From Armatimonadota bacterium (lineage in GTDB: Bacteria > Armatimonadota > Zipacnadia > Zipacnadales > UBA11051), in contig JABLXH010000007.1 of assembly GCA_013178155.1 (NCBI GenBank), positions 20,741-84,740 on the forward strand: 64,000 bases of DNA, read 5' to 3'. The position numbers were made by a program, and so were the translations under genes. Positions 33,185-41,689 of the stretch are shown in pieces. Position 1 is the first letter of the stretch. Each line of letters starts with the position of its first letter. The notes below the pieces were generated by a model. The model searched no databases. It saw only the letters and a list, made by a program, of their open reading frames with translations, and had not been told where the DNA came from.

Positions 33185-35701
33185 ATGGCGGCTGATACCG
33201 CAGTGCTTCAGACCGACATCTACCGCTCGGTACATCTCTGGGAGGTCCACGGGTCGGACTTCGAGCCTGCCTTGAGTGAGCACAACGCCATCGTGCGTCG
33301 GTGTGCCTCCCGGCACAGTGGGGCCGAGTACAAGTTCACTGGCGATGGCTTCATTTTTCTGTTCCCGTCGGCCTCAGATGCGGTTGCGTGCGGCGTTGCC
33401 ATCCAGGAAGCGGTGCAGAGGCATACCTGGCCCGGTGGCATAGCCTCCCTGCGGGTACGGGTCGCGGTCCACCGCGGACCGTTGACGCCCGTTGGCGCCG
33501 AGTTTGTCGGCCCCGCGCTGAACGTGGTGTCACGCACGCTCGGAGCTGCTCACGGCGGGCAGACGCTGGTGACCGCTGCGGCCGCAGACAGCGCGAGCAT
33601 GCCCGCGCCAGCGGGCGTGGCCCTGCACAATATCGGTCTGCATCAGTTGCGTGACGTGTACCACCCTGTCCGCCTCTACCTGGCGCTGCCCGCGGACCAG
33701 CCGGCGCCCGCCTACGTCCCCGTTCGCTCGCTCTCAACACTCCCGACGAACCTCCCCGAGGAAGTTGACGAGTTCGTCGGGCGAACCGCCGAGCTTGAGG
33801 CCCTGTATGATCGGATCCGGGAGGGGCAGGGGCGGTTGGTCACGATTGCGGGCCCGGGAGGCGTTGGCAAGACCCGGTTCATGTGCCGCCTGGGCCAGGA
33901 GTTGCTGGACGAGTTCGATGATGGCGTGTGGCTGGTGGACCTCAGCGGCATCACTGACCCCAGGCGGGTGGCGCCTGCGATTGCGAGTGTCCTGCACCTC
34001 CCGGTGGGAGGCGAACCAACGGCCGCAGCGTCGTTGGCGGAGGCCATTGGCTCGCGGGCGCTGTGTCTGCTGTTGGACAACTTCGAGCAGGTCATAGAGG
34101 CAGCGGATGTACCGCTGCAGATCGTCCGGCATTGTCCCAAGGTGACCTGCATCGTGTCGTCGCGCGAGCGCCTGCGGGTCCCCGGAGAGATCGTCCACGA
34201 GCTCCAGCCCCTGTTCGTTCCTGACGCAGACAGTCCACTGGACGAACAGTTGGCGGCGGACAGTGTGCGGCTCTTCAACCTGCGGGCAGCCGCCGCCCGT
34301 TCGGGCGCTGCGGTCGCGGCCAGCGATCGAGAGACAGTACCGGAGATCTGCCGCCGGCTTGGAGGACTGCCGCTGGCCCTGGAGCTGGCCGCGGCGCGGC
34401 TCCCGGGCCTTAGCTGCCAGCAGTTGCTGGCCAGTCTTCAGCACCAACTGGACGTGCTGGAAAGCAGCCGCCGCGGCGTTCCCGACCGTCACCGCAGCAT
34501 GCGGGCGGCGCTGGAGTGGTCCACCGCCCTGCTCACCGCGGACGAGTTGCGGGTTCTCACCGCTTGCGCGGTACTGCGCGGGGGCTTCTTCGCGGACGCC
34601 GCTGCTGCCGTCAGCTCTGATGAGGCCGAGCGCGAAGCCGAGCGGGTCAGCCGAATTCTGGGCGAGCTGGGCGACAAGAACCTCTTGCAGCATGATGAGG
34701 TCCTCGGGCGGATCCGCTACTGGATGCTGCCACCGGTGCGCGAGTATGCCCTGGAACGCCTCGGACGGCGCCTGGAGGAGTGCCAGGAGCGAGCGGCGCG
34801 CCATTTTGGGGGCGTGGCCAAGTCGCTGGAGGTTGGTGCCCGTCTGGAGGACATCCGTGTGGCTCGCCTAGAGATGCCCAACTTCCGTCTGACGCTGGAG
34901 TGGTGCCGCGACCATGGCGAAGGCTCCATCATGATTGCCATCATGCGGTCGGTCTGGCCGCTGTTCAACATGCAGGGAGCGAGCGCGGAGGGGGTCGAGT
35001 GGCTGGAACGGGCCACAGCGGCTTCCCGCGCCGCGGGCAACCCGGCACATCTGGCGCATTTCCTGGTGGCGCTGGCAACCACGCGTAAGATCGCCGGGCA
35101 ACTGGCTGGCGCTGCCGCTGCCATAGACGAGTGCCTGGCGATGTGCCGGGACGCTCCCCCGGAGCTGGCAGAGGCGCTGGGCCGGCAGGAGCGCTGGGCG
35201 ATGCTCGAGCGGGCGGCCCTGCTAGCCCACCTGGGCCGGGTGCCCGAAGCGGAGGAGGCCTGGCGCAGTGTGCTGTCGGCCTACGAAGGGAAAGGCCAGC
35301 CCAACTGGGTCGCCGAGAGCCTGCGGGCACTGGCGCAGCTGGCGCGTCGCGACGGACGGTTAGCCGAGGCGGAGCAGTGCCTGCTACGCGCCCTCGACCT
35401 CGAGCATACCCCCAACGAGGCTTGGGGCGTCAGCGACACCTTGCTGGAACTGGGGCGCTTACGGCAGGCGCAAGGCAATCTTCCGGAGGCCCTGGAGCAG
35501 ATGGCAGAGAGCATCAGGCTGTGCCGCGAATTCGCCGACAACCCCGGACTGGTCCGTCGGCTCGTGGCCTACGCGGCCTGTGCCCAGGAGGCGGGCCGCA
35601 CCGAGGCCGCCCTGGAGGCCTGCCGCGAAGCACTGGCGCTAGCCCGACGGTACGCCCCTGACCTGGTTGGCGAAGCCATGCGGCTCATGCCCCAGGACTG
35701 A
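33185..35701 (+). CDS. Class III adenylate cyclase / NB-ARC ATPase / TPR regulator
   Basis: This 838-residue cytosolic protein has an N-terminal class III cyclase domain with both metal Asp residues (Asp11 in QTDIYRS, Asp54 in TGDGF), the substrate-type Lys50 and the transition-state block GPALNVVSRT, so it could make cAMP. An NB-ARC-like ATPase follows (Walker A GPGGVGKT at 223-230, Walker B LLLDNFEQV), then winged-helix and TPR-like repeats to the end. Such cyclase-NTPase-TPR proteins occur in mycobacteria and other GC-rich bacteria, often with unknown triggers. ATG 33185 is preferred since it starts just before the cyclase core. The last 17 bases overlap the glycosyltransferase gene tail-to-tail. 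No DNA-binding domain is seen. Confidence 0.88.
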   Translation: MAADTAVLQTDIYRSVHLWEVHGSDFEPALSEHNAIVRRCASRHSGAEYKFTGDGFIFLFPSASDAVACGVAIQEAVQRHTWPGGIASLRVRVAVHRGPLTPVGAEFVGPALNVVSRTLGAAHGGQTLVTAAAADSASMPAPAGVALHNIGLHQLRDVYHPVRLYLALPADQPAPAYVPVRSLSTLPTNLPEEVDEFVGRTAELEALYDRIREGQGRLVTIAGPGGVGKTRFMCRLGQELLDEFDDGVWLVDLSGITDPRRVAPAIASVLHLPVGGEPTAAASLAEAIGSRALCLLLDNFEQVIEAADVPLQIVRHCPKVTCIVSSRERLRVPGEIVHELQPLFVPDADSPLDEQLAADSVRLFNLRAAAARSGAAVAASDRETVPEICRRLGGLPLALELAAARLPGLSCQQLLASLQHQLDVLESSRRGVPDRHRSMRAALEWSTALLTADELRVLTACAVLRGGFFADAAAAVSSDEAEREAERVSRILGELGDKNLLQHDEVLGRIRYWMLPPVREYALERLGRRLEECQERAARHFGGVAKSLEVGARLEDIRVARLEMPNFRLTLEWCRDHGEGSIMIAIMRSVWPLFNMQGASAEGVEWLERATAASRAAGNPAHLAHFLVALATTRKIAGQLAGAAAAIDECLAMCRDAPPELAEALGRQERWAMLERAALLAHLGRVPEAEEAWRSVLSAYEGKGQPNWVAESLRALAQLARRDGRLAEAEQCLLRALDLEHTPNEAWGVSDTLLELGRLRQAQGNLPEALEQMAESIRLCREFADNPGLVRRLVAYAACAQEAGRTEAALEACREALALARRYAPDLVGEAMRLMPQD

Positions 35702-37532
35702 GCGCCTTCAGTTGGCCCGCCGGCACCGGGGGATGGGGGGGCCACCAGTACTGGGCCCCATCGAGGACCTCGTCATACAGGAGCTTGTAGCGCAGGGCGG
35801 TGCGTCGGTAGCTGAACTCGCAAGCCCGGCGTCTGGCCGCCCGCCCCATTGAGGTCAGGTCATGGTGGCCGGTGGCGCACTCGATGGTCCGGGCAATCAT
35901 CTCCCCGAGGCTATCGCACAAGAACCCCGTCTCGCCGTCCACGATCGTCTCCAGCGGTCCTGAGAGTCGCGGCGCCACGACCGGCAGCCCCATCGCCATG
36001 GCCTCCACATTTGCCGTGCCGAAGGCTTCCCTCTCCGTCGCATGGACGGACAGATCCATCGCTTCCATGTAGCCACCGACGTCCCGCACGGGGCCGGGTG
36101 TCAGCAAGCGCTGCCGGACACCGCGCTCGGCCGCCATTGCCTGGTAGTCCGCCATGAGCGGGCCCTGCCCCAGTAGCAGGACATAGAGGTCAGGGAGCGC
36201 CGAAAGCACCTCCAGGTAGACCGCAGCCATGCGCAGGCTGAACTTATCCATCCCGAACCGGCCCGCGGACCCGACGACGAAGGCTTGCGGCGGGATGCCC
36301 AGCCTGGCCCGCATCGCGTCGCCCACGCCCCGCGGGCGGAACTCGTCCAGGTCTACTCCGGCATGTATCAGTCGGTACCGCTCGTGCGGCTCCGGTTGTC
36401 TCTGCAGTTGGCCACTGGCCACCAGAGCGACTCGCGACGGCGGAGGTGGATTCAGCATACCGAACACCCCATGGAGGGTGACCACTACGGCGGTGGTGCC
36501 ACGCCAGCGGGTGACGGCGGGCATCCATTCGTGGGGACAGTGCACATGCAAGATGTCGGCGGGGTGCGCGGCCAGGTAGGTCCCCAGCTCGTCAGGGGCG
36601 AGATGCCATACCTGCACTCCCAGGGCGGGGAACTCGTCCTGGAAGAACTCGGGCTCGCGCACAACCGCACTGGTCATCAGGTGCTGGTGGTCCTTTAGGC
36701 CGCGGCAAAGCTGCAAGACGAAGCGCTCTACCCCACCGGCTACCATCCAGCCCAACAGGTGCAGGACGCGTCGCGGAGCGAAGTTCTTGCGTCGGTAGTG
36801 GTGCAGGTTCCGCGAGCCCTCGGCGCCTTTGGTCGGGGAATCGGGGTGGGGCTGGTGGTAGGCCATGGTGCTTCGGTCGGAGACGAAGCGCCGGCCCAGC
36901 AGGTGGAGACGGTAGCCCAGGTCCAGATCCTCGTAGCCGTAGCCAGTGAACCACTCATCGAAGAGGCCGACCTCCAGGGCGTCCAGCCGGCGGCAGGAGG
37001 CGTTGGCCGTGATGAAGGGCGGCCCATCAGTGTAGAGGCTAACGCCGGGCGCAAAGCAGGTGTCGGCGGCGGCCTGAGCGCGTTGTTCCCAGTCGTCCGG
37101 CAGCGGATAACCCACGGGCTCGCGCAGTCGCTGATGCCAGGCGGAGACGGCACAAGGACCGCAACGGTCATGGAGCTCCAGGTGGGCCCTGACGAATCCT
37201 GGCGGGCAGAGCATGTCCGCATCAACGAAGATCACGACATCCCCGCGCGCCTGCAGGACGCCTAGATTCCGGGTGCGACCGCGGTTACTCTCGTGAGGCT
37301 TGCGGATGCAGGTCGTCTCGTAAGGGAGCGCAAGGGAGGAAACCAGGGCGCTGGTCCCGTCAGTGGAGCCGTCATCAACCACGATCGCCTCAAACGTGCC
37401 GAGAGGACAGTCCTGGCGCGCCAGGGTCTCCAGGAGGTTGGCGACGTACCTCGCGCGGTTGTGGGCCGCTACAATGACACTGCAGCGGAGCCGTGCGCCG
37501 GACCCCGCGTGCAGGGAACCCGCGGACGCCAT
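35685..37532 (-). CDS. Fused GT2-GT4 glycosyltransferase
   Basis: This 615-residue protein has an N-terminal GT-A domain (residues 15-250) with VDDGSTDGT and the metal-binding DAD. A C-terminal GT-B domain of the GT4 type (residues 260-590) has GRFGMDKFSL, ATEREAFGTANVEAMA and its EAMA Glu, which binds the nucleotide sugar. Two sugar-transfer steps, perhaps on one polymer or O-antigen-type glycan, may be joined in one chain. No signal or membrane segment is seen, so it is cytosolic. Four bases separate its start from the stop of the small gene 37534-37926, so they are coupled. It overlaps the cyclase gene by 17 bases at the 3' end. Confidence 0.85.
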   Translation of the reverse strand: MASAGSLHAGSGARLRCSVIVAAHNRARYVANLLETLARQDCPLGTFEAIVVDDGSTDGTSALVSSLALPYETTCIRKPHESNRGRTRNLGVLQARGDVVIFVDADMLCPPGFVRAHLELHDRCGPCAVSAWHQRLREPVGYPLPDDWEQRAQAAADTCFAPGVSLYTDGPPFITANASCRRLDALEVGLFDEWFTGYGYEDLDLGYRLHLLGRRFVSDRSTMAYHQPHPDSPTKGAEGSRNLHHYRRKNFAPRRVLHLLGWMVAGGVERFVLQLCRGLKDHQHLMTSAVVREPEFFQDEFPALGVQVWHLAPDELGTYLAAHPADILHVHCPHEWMPAVTRWRGTTAVVVTLHGVFGMLNPPPPSRVALVASGQLQRQPEPHERYRLIHAGVDLDEFRPRGVGDAMRARLGIPPQAFVVGSAGRFGMDKFSLRMAAVYLEVLSALPDLYVLLLGQGPLMADYQAMAAERGVRQRLLTPGPVRDVGGYMEAMDLSVHATEREAFGTANVEAMAMGLPVVAPRLSGPLETIVDGETGFLCDSLGEMIARTIECATGHHDLTSMGRAARRRACEFSYRRTALRYKLLYDEVLDGAQYWWPPHPPVPAGQLKALSPGA

Positions 37533-37533
37533 C

Positions 37534-37926
37534 TTAGGGCTTCTCCTGGCCCGATGTCCGGGGGCCTCGGCTTGGCCGCGGTCCGGCCGCGGCGGCTGCC
37601 AGCCGGGCCATCGCGTCCTCCGTCTGCCCGCTAGTGCCCGGTGGCCCGCTCATGGCCCCGGGGTCGTCGTCCTCGGAGGTCGCCCGGTCCCACCCGGCCT
37701 GGAGCAACTCGATCGGTATCTCGTAGGGGCCAATGGGGATCGGCGACCCAGATCCCGGCCGACTGACCGGCAACTCGGCCAGGCCGTGCTGGCGCAGCAG
37801 GGCGGCCAGCGCTTCGACCAGTCGTGGCGGCGGGTCGCCGGTGGCCAGCTCGCGACAGACGGCCTTCGCCAGGCGTCCCATCTCCTCGTCACTCAGGGCA
37901 TGCCGTGGCACATCACTATCGTCCAT
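37534..37926 (-). CDS. Small hypothetical protein with disordered C-terminal tail
   Basis: This 130-residue protein starts at ATG 37926 with GAGG upstream. Residues 10-55 look helical (EEMGRLAKAVCREL, LVEALAALLRQHGL); residues 56-130 are Pro/Gly/Ser-rich with few ordered elements. I recognise no family. It lies upstream of, and coupled to, the GT2-GT4 gene, and is divergent from the encapsulin-like gene, with 173 bases between them. It could be a partner of either; nothing in the sequence decides. A disordered tail next to a shell protein is suggestive of cargo, but I see no known targeting peptide. Confidence 0.55.
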   Translation of the reverse strand: MDDSDVPRHALSDEEMGRLAKAVCRELATGDPPPRLVEALAALLRQHGLAELPVSRPGSGSPIPIGPYEIPIELLQAGWDRATSEDDDPGAMSGPPGTSGQTEDAMARLAAAAAGPRPSRGPRTSGQEKP

Positions 37927-38099
37927 GGCTCCGCCTCCGCTCTTCTGGCGCCGCTACCGCCGCAGGGACGCAACATTTCGCCTGAATCGTTGTTCGACCA
38001 CAGGCAGGAGTATCCTTCCGTCTCCCGAACCCTCCCTGTAGAAGCAGCGTGATCGGCTGCACGCGATGCGGCGAACCAGCTCTGGAGAGGTGAGTGGAC

Positions 38100-39035
38100 A
38101 TGGCCGAAGATGAGCGCACCGAGTCGCTGGAGGAGAAGCCGTACCGCCCGACCGCCATCCCCGAGAGATACCCCAAAGTGTTGGTCCCGGAGCGGTATCC
38201 GCCCGGGAAGGCGCCACTGGAGCTGTTCGGCCCGGTCAGTGCGACAGTCTTCGCCTCCCTCCAGGAGGCCGTAAACCGGGTGGCCGGCGAGGTGCTGGTG
38301 GACCGCAAGGTGCTCTGCGTTGACTACGTGGAAGGTGTTGTGCCGGAGGGAGGGGAGAGGGAGCCAGACCAAGACGTGGCCCCCAGCGGAGGGTCGGCGG
38401 TCAGGAACCTACCGCTGAGAGGCCCGGACACGGCCTCCGCCCGGCTGTTGCAGCAGACCTTCGCACTGAGCGACATGACGCTTGACCTTCTCGAACGCTG
38501 CCCGGAGAGGGCGGACACGAGCAAGGTGGTGACGGCCACGCGGAGCCTGGCGGGCGCTGAGGTCAGTGAGGTCTTCAGCATCGTGGCCAAGCATACAGGC
38601 ATCCGCAGGGTCTCGGGCGATTCCGACCTTACCGCTGCCCTTGCGGCGGTGGCGGATCTGCAGGCCGAAGGGTTTGGCCCCGACATCGCCGTGGTCTACT
38701 CCGGCGATGCCTGGAGGGGCGTGCTGCAGGGGACTGAGGAAACCAACGATGCGGGTCTGTTGGCCAGGCTGGAGAGGAGCGCCCGCGCGGGGCTTTTCGT
38801 GGCGCCGGGGCTGAAGGAGGTTGGGCTCGCCATCGCTCCCTGCCGCGATGCCGTGCGTCTGCAGGTGGGGCGCAACTTTCGCCTGCGCTGGCTGGGGGCG
38901 GTGGGCATGGCCGAGGAGTTCGCCATCGAGGTCGGCTTCCGTGTCATCGTAAGCGACCCTGACGCCATCCGAGTTTTCACCAAGACCCCGTCAGGCCAGG
39001 GCACGCAGTCCCGCAGGCGCGCCTCACGGACGTAG
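38100..39035 (+). CDS. Encapsulin-like shell protein (HK97 fold, family 1-type)
   Basis: This 311-residue protein matches the order of family 1 encapsulins: N-terminal helix and GRK-like DRKVLCVDYVEG, then TFALSDMTLDLLER, a helical segment with LAGAEVSEVFSIVAKHTGI, an A-domain segment TAALAAVADLQAEGFGPD...VVYSGDAW, FVAPGLKEVGLAIAP, and a C-terminal strand EVGFRVIVSDPDAIRVFTK. These blocks parallel encapsulin and phage capsid HK97-fold proteins that self-assemble into hollow shells. A roughly 45-residue Pro/Glu-rich N-terminal extension with a PERYP repeat (PERYPKVLV, then PERYPPG) and an inserted Gly/Pro-rich loop near residue 85 are unusual. ATG 38100 follows GAGAGG by nine bases. No phage genes are near; no certain cargo is visible. 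Confidence 0.72.
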   Translation: MAEDERTESLEEKPYRPTAIPERYPKVLVPERYPPGKAPLELFGPVSATVFASLQEAVNRVAGEVLVDRKVLCVDYVEGVVPEGGEREPDQDVAPSGGSAVRNLPLRGPDTASARLLQQTFALSDMTLDLLERCPERADTSKVVTATRSLAGAEVSEVFSIVAKHTGIRRVSGDSDLTAALAAVADLQAEGFGPDIAVVYSGDAWRGVLQGTEETNDAGLLARLERSARAGLFVAPGLKEVGLAIAPCRDAVRLQVGRNFRLRWLGAVGMAEEFAIEVGFRVIVSDPDAIRVFTKTPSGQGTQSRRRASRT

Positions 39036-39125
39036 AAGCCAGGCCCGAACGCTAAGTCTGACGCGTGGCGGCACCCACCGGCGGACCGGAGGGTGCCCCT
39101 CGCGCTTGAACGGGACGGAACCTCC

Positions 39126-40400
39126 ATGCGCTTTGGCGTCGGTCGCGATATCATCACGCCTGATGTGAAGATGCCGATGGGCGGCTATGGCACGCTCTAT
39201 GGCCAGGAGTTCACCGGCATCCATGATGATCTGTACGTGAAGAGCCTGGTCCTGGATGATGGGCGCACCAGGCTGGCACTGGTCACGGTAGACGCCTTGA
39301 TGGATGACTTCGCCGTGACCGAGACGTTGGCTGACTATGCCCAGGCGCACCACGGCATTCCCCGCGAGCACGTTTTCGTCTCCTACACGCACACCCACTG
39401 CGGCCCCGCCCAGCGAGGTTACGACCCCTGGCAGGCCACGCAGTACTACGAGGACTTCCAGTTGGAGAGGATGCGGTCCAGCCTGCGCCGCGCCTGCGCG
39501 AACATGCTTGAAGGAACGATCGCCTACGGTGTCACTACTGGCGACTGGAACATCAGCCGGCGCAAGCTCGACGATGAGGGCAGGGCCGGTTTCGGGCCGA
39601 ACTTCGAGTACCCGAAGGACCGCGAGCTGGGCATCCTGCGGCTGCGCGACCTGGCCGGCAAGGACCGGGCGCTGCTGCTCAACTACTCCTGTCACCCGGT
39701 CACCATGGGAGACATCCTGTGGCTGTCTGCCGAGTACCCGGGGCGGCTCTGTCAGCTACTGGAGGCGCGGTACTACGGCGCCACAGCGCTCTTCTTCCAG
39801 GGCGCCGGCGGCTGCACGCGGCCGCTCATCACTGCCAACGGGGCGGGCTTCCGCAAGTGTAGCTTCAGCGAGGTAGACGGCATGGCGCGGTCCATGGCTG
39901 CCGCGGTGGAGGAGGCTCTCCGGGTCGGCCTACCGCAGGCACTTCAGTTGAACCTGGCCAGTTGCTGGTTCACGATCCCCTTGCCCACCGAGAAGTACCC
40001 CCGTGAGCACTACGAGCGGATCGCCGCCGATACCGAGCGCGAGATCCAGTACGGCCGCCACCAGGCCCAGGCGATCCTGAAGACCTATGACCGGGAGCCT
40101 GTCGCGGAGCTGCACGCCGGCCTGGCGCGTCTGGGCGGAGACGTCTATATGGCCTTCATGTGCGGGGAAGTGTGCTATGAGGTGAAGCAGGTCGTGTTGG
40201 ATGCGCTACCCGGCAGGCGAGTCATCTTCGTCGGGTACGGCGATGCCACCGCCTACATTCCGGGTGATCGGATGCTCACCGAAGGCGGCTATGAGGCCGA
40301 CACGTCGTCACTGGAGTTCCGCCTGCAGGGGCGCTTTCTGCCGGGGCTCAACGAGCGCTTCCGCAGCGCCTTCGCCGATGCGCTCAGCCGGCTGGGCTAG
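39126..40400 (+). CDS. Neutral/alkaline ceramidase-like hydrolase
   Basis: This 424-residue protein resembles the N-terminal catalytic domain of neutral ceramidases. Zinc-ligand His residues are at 89 and 91 in SYTHTHCGP and at 190 in NYSCHPVTMG. The oxyanion/nucleophile region FFQGAGGCTRP corresponds to the family motif QGAxGD, with Cys where Asp is usual. It lacks the C-terminal immunoglobulin-like domain of secreted ceramidases and has no signal peptide, so it is probably cytosolic. Ceramide hydrolysis cannot be assumed; distant members have unknown amide substrates. ATG 39126 is preferred because it is closest to the conserved start MRFGVGRDIITP. It converges on the radical SAM gene with a four-base overlap. 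Confidence 0.75.
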   Translation: MRFGVGRDIITPDVKMPMGGYGTLYGQEFTGIHDDLYVKSLVLDDGRTRLALVTVDALMDDFAVTETLADYAQAHHGIPREHVFVSYTHTHCGPAQRGYDPWQATQYYEDFQLERMRSSLRRACANMLEGTIAYGVTTGDWNISRRKLDDEGRAGFGPNFEYPKDRELGILRLRDLAGKDRALLLNYSCHPVTMGDILWLSAEYPGRLCQLLEARYYGATALFFQGAGGCTRPLITANGAGFRKCSFSEVDGMARSMAAAVEEALRVGLPQALQLNLASCWFTIPLPTEKYPREHYERIAADTEREIQYGRHQAQAILKTYDREPVAELHAGLARLGGDVYMAFMCGEVCYEVKQVVLDALPGRRVIFVGYGDATAYIPGDRMLTEGGYEADTSSLEFRLQGRFLPGLNERFRSAFADALSRLG

Positions 40401-41524
40401 GCCCAGACGCCCGGAATTGGCTGGTGGCAGTAACGGCAGCGACCGTCGTCCAGATGGATCGCAGTGATCTCGAACCCGGAACGGCCAATCACGGTCCGGC
40501 CGCACCCCGGGCAGCGTGTCTGCTGGTGTTCCTCCTCGGCGACATTGCCGACGTAGACGTAGTTCAGCCCAGCTTGTCGGGCCTGCTCATGGCAGCGCGC
40601 CAAGGTCTCGTAGGGTGTTGCCGGAATGTCCTTCAGCCTGTACTCGGGGTGGAAGCGACTGAAGTGCAGCGGGGTGTCGGCGCCCGCAGCCGAGAGAAGC
40701 CAGTCACAGGCCTGAGCGATGTTGTCTCTGCCGTCGGTGAGACCCGGGATCACCAGAAACACGACCTCCAGCCACTTCCCAAGGCCATGCACGCGCTTGA
40801 TGGTTTCCTGGACCGGGGACAGCACCCCGTCGCAGTACTGCTTGTAGAAGTCGTTGGTCCCGCTCTTCAGGTCCACTTTGACGGCGTCGAGGACGGGAGC
40901 GAGTTCCAGCATGGGCTGGCGTCGCAGGGTACCATTGGAGACCATGACCGACCGCAGCCCGTACTCGCGCGCCAGGCGGGCTGTGTCGCGCATGAAATCG
41001 TAGAACACCGTGGGCTCGTTGTACGTATAGGCCAAGCTGGCGCAACTGTGCTTACGAGCCAGGGTGGCCAAGGCCTCCGGGGAGTAAGGGAGGCTGTGAA
41101 CCTGCTCCGGCTGGCGCTGCGATATCTCCCAGTTCTGGCAGTTGCGGCAGTGCATGTTGCAGCCTGCGGTGCCAAAGGATAAGGCGGAGGTGCCCGGGAG
41201 GAAATGAAAGAGGGGCTTCTTCTCGATGGGGTCGACGTTCAGGGCTGCGACTTTACCGTAGACAAGTGAGTAGTAGACGCCGTCGCGGTTCTCCTTGTTG
41301 CCGCACTGCCCCCGCTCGCCTGGGCCGACCTCGCAGGCCCGCCAGCAGATGCCGCAGCGGACGCGGTTGCCCGGCAGTTTCTCGTAATGGCTCACCTCGT
41401 GCCATCCCCGAGGCACACCGGTCTTCCTGCCCCTTTGCCGCGCTCCGCAGCCGCCGAGGCTCGCTTCGATGGCGAGGCCGGCGCCCGCAAGGAGGCAATC
41501 CCTGAGCATCTCGCGACGTGTCAT
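40397..41524 (-). CDS. AmmeMemoRadiSam-type radical SAM enzyme with Tat-like/lipoprotein signal
   Basis: This 375-residue protein has the radical SAM cluster motif C122-x3-C126-x2-C129 (AGCNMHCRNC). Additional Cys-rich blocks are CGICWRACEVGPG near the start and CPGCGRTVIGR with CRYCHQPIPGVW at the end, both typical of the AmmeMemoRadiSam family. The N terminus reads MTRREMLRDCLLAGAG and then LGGCG, with a twin-arginine-like pair and a lipobox-like site, unusual for a radical SAM enzyme. Other parts of the AmmeMemoRadiSam set (AMMECR1, Memo) are not in the window. ATG 41524 is chosen because the TATAAT promoter at 41595-41600 lies too close to the longer start. Substrate unknown. Confidence 0.85.
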   Translation of the reverse strand: MTRREMLRDCLLAGAGLAIEASLGGCGARQRGRKTGVPRGWHEVSHYEKLPGNRVRCGICWRACEVGPGERGQCGNKENRDGVYYSLVYGKVAALNVDPIEKKPLFHFLPGTSALSFGTAGCNMHCRNCQNWEISQRQPEQVHSLPYSPEALATLARKHSCASLAYTYNEPTVFYDFMRDTARLAREYGLRSVMVSNGTLRRQPMLELAPVLDAVKVDLKSGTNDFYKQYCDGVLSPVQETIKRVHGLGKWLEVVFLVIPGLTDGRDNIAQACDWLLSAAGADTPLHFSRFHPEYRLKDIPATPYETLARCHEQARQAGLNYVYVGNVAEEEHQQTRCPGCGRTVIGRSGFEITAIHLDDGRCRYCHQPIPGVWA

Positions 41525-41594
41525 ACCTGGTCGTCCCTGCGCCCCCGGTTGCAGTGTTTCGTCTGCAGTCAGGTTGCGGCTGAAGGCCATAGCA

Positions 41595-41623
41595 ATTATA
41601 CTTCCAGCAGTGGTTGCTGGCAC
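41595..41623 (-). promoter_or_regulatory. Sigma-70-type promoter of the radical SAM gene
   Basis: On the minus strand GTGCCA (41618-41623) and a perfect TATAAT (41595-41600) are 17 bases apart. Transcription should begin near 41588, giving a leader of about 60 bases to ATG 41524. Confidence 0.55.
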
Positions 41624-41689
41624 GGGTGGTTCGCCACTGGCAAGGTAGATGTCGGGTTGCGGGGGGGAGTTCCCGGACGGAGCATCGCG

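Noticed and set aside
35685..37532. Encapsulation targeting peptide in the glycosyltransferase tail (GQLKALSPGA)
   Set aside because: The resemblance is only in the Leu/Ser spacing, and glycosyltransferases are not known cargo; too weak to claim.
38100..39035. Prophage major capsid gene
   Set aside because: No terminase, portal, protease or tail genes are near; the neighbours are metabolic and the block order matches encapsulins better.
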